Shown here: positions 60,112 to 64,000 of the stretch, in pieces
Position numbering within the stretch: position 1 is the first letter of the stretch
Layout: each line of letters opens with the position of its first letter
Assembly: GCF_001612765.1 (NCBI RefSeq)
Contig: NZ_BDBB01000021.1
Coordinates: 86,834 to 150,833, forward strand
Source: Nocardia arthritidis NBRC 100137
GTDB lineage: Bacteria > Actinomycetota > Actinomycetes > Mycobacteriales > Mycobacteriaceae
DNA: 64,000 bases
Reading direction: 5' to 3'
Made by a program: the position numbers and the translations under genes
The notes under the pieces: model-generated
Database searches by the model: none
What the model saw: the letters and a program-made list of their open reading frames with translations, nothing else
Told to the model about the DNA's origin: nothing

Positions 60112-60585
60112 GTGAGCAACGCTATCGAACAGTCGTCTTTCATCCCCGCGGACTACGTCACGGCGGTCGACCACGTCGGCATCGCGGTTCCGGACCTGGA
60201 CACCGCGGTCGCCTGGTACGCCGAGAACCTCGGCATGATCGAGACCCACCGCGAGGTCAACGAGGCCCAGGGCGTGCACGAGGCGATGCTGTCGCTGCCG
60301 GGCGCACCGGACCGTGCCACTGCCCTGCAGTTGCTGGCTCCGCTCGACGCGGAATCGACCATCGCGAAGTTCATCGACCGTAACGGTCCCGGCTTGCAGC
60401 AACTGGCGTACCGGGTGACCGACATCGAGGCCGTCTCCGCGCACCTGCGCGCCAAGGGTCTGCGTTTGCTGTACGAGGCGCCACGGCACGGAACGGCCGA
60501 TTCCCGCATCAATTTCATCCACCCGAAGGATGCTGGAGGTGTGCTGATCGAGTTGGTCGAACCGAACGCGAATGTTACGCACTAG
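60112..60585 (+). CDS. mce: Methylmalonyl-CoA epimerase
   Basis: A 157-residue vicinal-oxygen-chelate fold enzyme that interconverts (R)- and (S)-methylmalonyl-CoA in propionate metabolism. Metal ligands: His in AVDHVGIAVPDL, Gln/His region in QGVHEAMLSLP, His/Glu in INFIHPKDAGGVLIELVEP. GLQQLAYRVTDIEAV marks the second half-module. Start chosen at GTG 60112 from the -10 spacing; an ATG at 60109 differs by one residue. Homologous in position to Rv1322A, divergent from the thiolase. Confidence 0.92.
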   Translation: MSNAIEQSSFIPADYVTAVDHVGIAVPDLDTAVAWYAENLGMIETHREVNEAQGVHEAMLSLPGAPDRATALQLLAPLDAESTIAKFIDRNGPGLQQLAYRVTDIEAVSAHLRAKGLRLLYEAPRHGTADSRINFIHPKDAGGVLIELVEPNANVTH

Positions 60586-60658
60586 TATCGGCGTCAGGTC
60601 GGGAAAACTCGTTGGAATGACATTCGCAGTCGAGTCACCATCGGCTGTCTTCAGGCTG

Positions 60659-60664
60659 TAGTTT
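60659..60664 (+). promoter_or_regulatory. -10 box TAGTTT for a leaderless mRNA
   Basis: TAGTTT ends 7 nt before the ATG at 60672. Confidence 0.5.
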
Positions 60665-60671
60665 GTGTGCC

Positions 60672-61673
60672 ATGTCGTCACCCGAGTCCGATCGCAATCG
60701 CTTCGTTGCACTGCCCTTCACCGTTGTGCGCAAGGGTTATGCGCAAGACGAGGTGCGTAATTACTTCGACCGCTTCGACGCGGAACTGAGAGTCACCGCC
60801 ACCGACCGCGATGCGGCTGCGGCACAAGCACGTAACCTCGCCAGCCAGCTGGAAGACGCGCGCGACGAGATCGACGAACTCCGTAAGGAGGTCGACCGAC
60901 TCTCGGTGCCGCCGACCACCGCGGAAGGTATGTCCGACCGCATCTCCCGAATGCTGCGGCTCGCCTCCGACGAGGCGTCCGAGGTCCGTGCGCTGGCCCA
61001 GGCCGAGGCCGCGGAGATGGTGTCGATCGCCGAGCAGCAGGCCACCGAGATGCGTGGCAAGTACGAGTCACTGCTCGCGGAGACCAAGGAGAAGCGCGAG
61101 GCGCTCGAAATCGAGTTCGAGCAGACCCTCGCGAACGCACGCACCGAGTCCGCCAAGATCATCGAGGCCGCCCAGGCCGAGGCCGACCGCATCGCGAAGG
61201 AAGCCGACGCGAAGCGCAAGGCTACCCAGCAGGACTTCGAGGCCACCATGGCCGAGCGCCGCACCAAGCTCACTCGCGCCATGGAGGAGCTGGAAGCCAC
61301 CAGCCGCGCCGAGGCCGCCCAGCGGATCAAGGACGCGACCGACGAGGCCAACCGCCTCATCACCTCCGCCACTCAGACCTCCGAGCGCAAGATCGCGCAC
61401 GCGAAGGAACTGGCCGAGGAGATGCGCGTGCTGCGCGGCCGCGTGCTCGCCCAGCTGCTCGGCATCCGCGGTCAGCTCGACTCGGTGCCCGCGATGCTCG
61501 CCGCGGTCAACCGGGAAAGCGAACTGCTGGACGGTGTTCCGGATCAGCGCAAGTCGATCGGCGGCAACACCAAGTCGGTCACCGGTTCCCGCCAGAAGGC
61601 GATCCCCGAGGTCGCGACCGAGGACGAGGACATCGACTCGGACGAGCGCGAGAGCGCCGACATCAGCAACTGA
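60672..61673 (+). CDS. DivIVA-domain coiled-coil protein
   Basis: A 333-residue protein. Residues about 8-45 are DivIVA-like (RNRFVALPFTVVRKGYAQDEVRNYFDRFDAEL). A coiled coil of about 220 residues rich in Glu, Ala and Arg follows (RNLASQLEDARDEIDELRKEVDRL, LAETKEKREALEIEFEQTLANARTESAKIIEAAQAEADRIAKEADAKRKA), then an acidic, flexible tail (VATEDEDIDSDERESADISN). DivIVA-type proteins mark curved membrane at poles and septa and direct wall growth. It is distinct from the essential Wag31 by its different N-terminal motif. It interrupts the mycobacterial order between mce and the Rv1322-like gene. A terminator hairpin follows. Confidence 0.8.
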   Translation: MSSPESDRNRFVALPFTVVRKGYAQDEVRNYFDRFDAELRVTATDRDAAAAQARNLASQLEDARDEIDELRKEVDRLSVPPTTAEGMSDRISRMLRLASDEASEVRALAQAEAAEMVSIAEQQATEMRGKYESLLAETKEKREALEIEFEQTLANARTESAKIIEAAQAEADRIAKEADAKRKATQQDFEATMAERRTKLTRAMEELEATSRAEAAQRIKDATDEANRLITSATQTSERKIAHAKELAEEMRVLRGRVLAQLLGIRGQLDSVPAMLAAVNRESELLDGVPDQRKSIGGNTKSVTGSRQKAIPEVATEDEDIDSDERESADISN

Positions 61674-61884
61674 CGTCGGAGCAAACGGCGACAGCAGCAA
61701 ATCTCAACCGAAATCACCGAAGGCCGCTCCTCACCGGGGCGGCCTTCCCTAATTCCGCACCCAGCGGCTCCACGCCGCAAGCACATCGACGAACGCGCGC
61801 CATATCGTCGGATCGAGGATTCGATCTCGCCCGGAAACGTCCGCTCGCTCCCCGGCGACCGAGGAGAAGCGCGAGGCGCTCGAA
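61087..61884 (+). repeat. Exact 23-bp direct repeat, one copy inside the DivIVA-like gene, one downstream
   Basis: The same 23 bases (AGGAGAAG...GCTCGAA) occur at 61087-61109, coding EKREALE within the coiled coil, and at 61862-61884 in the downstream intergenic region, where the same frame also reads EEKREALEDDE. The coordinates span both copies. Confidence 0.6.
61720..61746 (+). terminator. Terminator hairpin after the DivIVA-like gene
   Basis: AAGGCCGC (61720-61727) pairs perfectly with GCGGCCTT (61739-61746) around an 11-nt loop, followed by CCCTAATT. Confidence 0.7.
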
Positions 61885-62074
61885 GACGACGAGTCGCGGC
61901 GAGAAATTGCCCACCTGCCGTCGCAATCGTCGCCAGGTGATCACCGTCCAGCTTTCCGGACACCTCTGGTGGTCGGGCCACGCGCAGGTCCTTCCGCGAT
62001 TGGCTGGCCTCGTCCATCCGATGCCGACCTACTCGACCGCACGTCGCCCGCGACGATGCCTCCGCTACGCGGCT
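61747..62074. other. Intergenic stretch, no supported gene
   Basis: About 330 nt between the terminator and the 62075 gene end (convergent). The second copy of the 23-bp repeat (61862-61884) lies here in a short frame with DivIVA-like residues, possibly a scrap of duplicated coding sequence. Nothing else recognisable. Confidence 0.45.
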
Positions 62075-62383
62075 TCAGGACCACCGCCGAGTGATCCGGC
62101 GCGTCTGTCGCCCGTTCCAGCACCCACTGTGCCAATGCCTGCGGTCGTCTTCACCGCCGTAGGCGGGCCACGCGACAATGTGGGCGACCCCGGGTGGGAT
62201 CTCGTGGTCACAGCCGGGGCAGCGGTAGGTCTTGATCGCGCGGGCGCCAGGAATGGCGCGCACCACATATGTCTCCGCACCGTCCGGACCCGCCTCGGTC
62301 CGTCCGAAGACGTCTCCCAGTGGTGCGCCACCGGCCCGCGAGCGCTCGGCGTAGCGATCCGAACGCGGTTTCCGGCGAGGCAT
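62075..62383 (-). CDS. Small zinc-ribbon-like protein (Rv1322-like position)
   Basis: A 102-residue basic protein. A likely metal-binding motif is RCPGCDHEIPPGVAHIVAW followed by DRRHWHSGCWNGRQ: CxxC and a later H-x3-C give a Cys3His-type zinc site. It starts MPRRKPRSDRY. Homologues sit between the epimerase and nucS in many mycolate actinobacteria, annotated only as conserved hypothetical or ATP/GTP-binding protein. It lies 47 nt downstream of nucS on the same strand, so co-transcription with nucS is likely. Function unknown. Confidence 0.78.
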   Translation of the reverse strand: MPRRKPRSDRYAERSRAGGAPLGDVFGRTEAGPDGAETYVVRAIPGARAIKTYRCPGCDHEIPPGVAHIVAWPAYGGEDDRRHWHSGCWNGRQTRRITRRWS

Positions 62384-62430
62384 GCGACAAGGGTATTACT
62401 CCCCCGTGCGCACCCGGCACTGCCCTGAGT

Positions 62431-63120
62431 TCAGAACAAGCGGAATTCGCTGCTCTCCGTGCCACGCAGGGCGTCGTAATCGAGTGTGAGGCAGCGGATG
62501 CCGCGATCCTCGGCGAGTGTGCGCGCTTGCGGCTTGATCTGCTGCGCGGCGAAGACGCCCGCGACCGGCGCCAGCAACGGATCCCGGTTCAGCAGCTCCA
62601 GGTAACGGGTGAGCTGCTCGACGCCGTCGATCTCTCCGCGCCGTTTGATCTCCACTGCCACCGTGCCGCCATCGGCATCCCGGCACAGCAGATCCACCGG
62701 GCCTATCGCGGTCATGTACTCGCGGCGGATGAGCGTGAACCCGGCGCCGAGCGTGTGCACGTGCTCGGCCAGCAGCTCTTGGAGGTGGGCTTCCACCCCG
62801 TCCTTCACCAAGCCCGGGTCGACGCCGAGTTCGTGGGAAGAGTCGTGCTCGATGTCCTCGATGGTGATGCGAAGTTCCTCGCCGGCCTTGTTGGTGACGA
62901 CCCACAGCGCCTTCGCATCGTCCGGTAGCTGCGCGTCACCGTTGCGTTCTTCCAGCCGGCAGGGCGGGCTCATCCAGTTCAGCGGCTTGTATGAGCCGCC
63001 GTCGGAGTGCACGAGCACCGAGCCGTCCGCTTTCATCAGCAGTAGCCTTCGGGCCATCGGAAGATGGGCGGTGAGTCGCCCCACGTAGTCGACCTGACAG
63101 CGAGCAATCACTAGGCGCAC
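62431..63120 (-). CDS. nucS: Mismatch-specific endonuclease NucS (EndoMS)
   Basis: A 229-residue nuclease that cuts both strands at mismatches and supports the MutS-independent mismatch repair of actinobacteria. The N-terminal DNA-binding half is RLVIARCQVDYVGRLTAHLPMARRLLLMKADGSVLVHSDGGSYKPLNWMSPPC. The RecB-like catalytic half has Glu in IRREYMTAIGPVDLLCRD and ExK in GTVAVEIKRRGEIDGVEQLTRYLELL. GTG at 63120 matches the usual start (VRLVIA) and follows a TACAGT -10 box by 6 nt. Confidence 0.94.
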   Translation of the reverse strand: MRLVIARCQVDYVGRLTAHLPMARRLLLMKADGSVLVHSDGGSYKPLNWMSPPCRLEERNGDAQLPDDAKALWVVTNKAGEELRITIEDIEHDSSHELGVDPGLVKDGVEAHLQELLAEHVHTLGAGFTLIRREYMTAIGPVDLLCRDADGGTVAVEIKRRGEIDGVEQLTRYLELLNRDPLLAPVAGVFAAQQIKPQARTLAEDRGIRCLTLDYDALRGTESSEFRLF

Positions 63121-63126
63121 CCAAGC

Positions 63127-63132
63127 ACTGTA
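63127..63132 (-). promoter_or_regulatory. -10 box TACAGT (minus strand) for leaderless nucS mRNA
   Basis: TACAGT on the minus strand ends 6 nt before the nucS GTG. Confidence 0.55.
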
Positions 63133-63157
63133 GGCGAGCGCCCTACCGCGGCTGCCG

Positions 63158-63889
63158 TCAGCCCATGAGCAGAATCGCCGCCAGGACAGCACTCGCGGCG
63201 AGCAAGGCGCCCTCGATCCGGGTGAGCCGTCGCCGGGTGGTCGTCCTGGACCAGATCATGAAGAATCCGACCGCTGTGCCGATCGTGAGCGCCACCAGAT
63301 GCCCGGCTTGGGTGAAGGTCTGTCCGATCAGCACACCCTCGACCGCGACGATGAACCACACCGTCGACCAGGCGATGCGCCATCGGTACGGCATCGCGGC
63401 CACGAGCGCGCCGATAAGCGCCATGGCCCCGTAGCTGACACCGACGTCTTCGGCCCAGCGGATGCTCGCGGGCACCCACCCGGCTCGCACGCCCACCCAC
63501 AGCCCCGCCGCGACGAGCAAGGTGGCGCCGACGTGGCCGACCAGGAAGACCCGTACCAGTCTCAGCGCGCCGAAGCGCAGCTCGGCGAGGGCGAGCAGAC
63601 AGGCGAGCAAGGGGATGATGACCCACGACCCGACAGCGTCACCGATCACGAACGCACTCGCCAGCAGCGTTCCTACCCGGCCGCTCAACAGATTGTGCAG
63701 ATTCGTACTCGCGTGCAGCACCATCCTGGTCTGCGCGGAGTCGCTCAGAGCCGAGAAGATCGCCGAGACGATGATCAGCCCTGCCAAGTAGGCCGCCGTC
63801 GCGGGCAGCCTCGCCGGCCACCAACGCGCTTGCGCCGGCATGGTGGGCTCGACCGGCGCCGGACGATCCGGCGTCGTCGCGACGACCAT
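63158..63889 (-). CDS. Multi-pass rhomboid-like membrane protein lacking a clear serine protease motif
   Basis: A 243-residue protein with about six membrane helices: LPATAAYLAGLIIVSAIFSAL, LASAFVIGDAVGSWVIIPLLACLLALAELRFG, VFLVGHVGATLLVAAGLWVG, VSYGAMALIGALVAAMP, RIAWSTVWFIVAVEG, and FTQAGHLVALTIGTAVGFFMI. The helix order and the GHLVALTIG segment recall rhomboids, but the Ser motif GxSG is reduced to GVSYGAMAL, so activity is uncertain. ATG at 63889 has GGAGG 5 nt upstream. It sits 37 nt upstream of nucS on the same strand. Confidence 0.7.
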   Translation of the reverse strand: MVVATTPDRPAPVEPTMPAQARWWPARLPATAAYLAGLIIVSAIFSALSDSAQTRMVLHASTNLHNLLSGRVGTLLASAFVIGDAVGSWVIIPLLACLLALAELRFGALRLVRVFLVGHVGATLLVAAGLWVGVRAGWVPASIRWAEDVGVSYGAMALIGALVAAMPYRWRIAWSTVWFIVAVEGVLIGQTFTQAGHLVALTIGTAVGFFMIWSRTTTRRRLTRIEGALLAASAVLAAILLMG

Positions 63890-64000
63890 ACATACCTCCG
63901 TTGCTCGCGTGGGACGGCTTCCCACCATCCATGATCCCGACCGCACGCTGCGTACGCTTGTATTTCCCCGCGATCGTGCTGCGAAACACACGGTTCGCTC

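Noticed and set aside
1..64000. Possible CRISPR arrays, tRNA or rRNA genes, insertion sequences or attachment sites
   Set aside because: No regularly spaced repeats, no cloverleaf with a GTTCGA-type T-loop in an intergenic position, and no transposase or integrase reading frame were found.

Overview
The window is high-GC actinobacterial DNA, most consistent with Nocardia or a close mycolate-bearing relative. Supporting signs are an antigen-85-type mycolyltransferase homologue, EspC-like and EspR-like type VII secretion associated proteins, a haem-carrier (hemophore) family protein, deazaflavin (F420)-dependent reductases, the GlgE maltosyltransferase, EndoMS/NucS, and many GTG/TTG starts. The right half (about 33-63 kb) follows the gene order of the Mycobacterium tuberculosis Rv1321-Rv1342 block, as recalled from established knowledge. 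No tRNA, rRNA, CRISPR array, intact transposon or prophage was seen.

Left part (0-33 kb) is accessory or niche-specific. It opens with a sugar ABC transporter (ATPase and binding lipoprotein), with operator-like inverted repeats upstream and a stem-loop between the two genes. A three-gene overlapping cluster with an EspC-like secreted protein follows, then a mycolyltransferase homologue interrupted by a TAA just before its catalytic His. Next come a two-component system, a hemophore, a DUF1460 protein, a Baeyer-Villiger monooxygenase divergent from an AraC regulator, and a set of small stress or envelope genes (VIT, CsbD, small membrane proteins, a cysteine-less HMA-fold protein). After these lie an EspR-like regulator, an OhrR/MarR regulator with a well-defined operator, a cation antiporter, PhoU, a homocysteine methyltransferase, an ECF sigma factor and a haloalkane dehalogenase. 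A structured non-coding RNA candidate resembling actinobacterial 6C RNA lies at about 23.54-23.64 kb, with further hairpins to 23.82 kb. The part ends with an HNH-nuclease lipoprotein, oxidoreductases with XRE, PadR and TetR regulators, a frameshifted and truncated MFS exporter remnant, a secreted lipase and an SDR.

Right part (33-64 kb) is the conserved block. It runs DUF3817 protein, rdgB-rph, a metallo-beta-lactamase phosphodiesterase, a rhomboid protease, the cysM-cysO-mec cysteine pathway, a P1 peptidase, DUF2017, clpS, pncB, pncA, dinG, RidA/DoxX/NCS2 genes, glgP, two inserted genes (a secreted protein and a LysE exporter), glgE-glgB, a thioredoxin-fold TPR protein without the CXXC, a second DUF3817 gene, a thiolase, methylmalonyl-CoA epimerase, a DivIVA-domain coiled-coil protein, a zinc-ribbon-like protein, nucS and a membrane protein.

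Genes that work together: cysM/cysO/mec make cysteine from a protein-bound thiocarboxylate; glgP/glgE/glgB process alpha-glucan; pncA/pncB salvage nicotinamide; clpS feeds Clp proteolysis. Eleven genes show an actinobacterial -10 box (TANNNT) ending 6-7 nt before an ATG/GTG, the signature of leaderless mRNAs. In several cases this fixes the start codon. A dispersed intergenic repeat occurs twice (35.6 and 58.4 kb).
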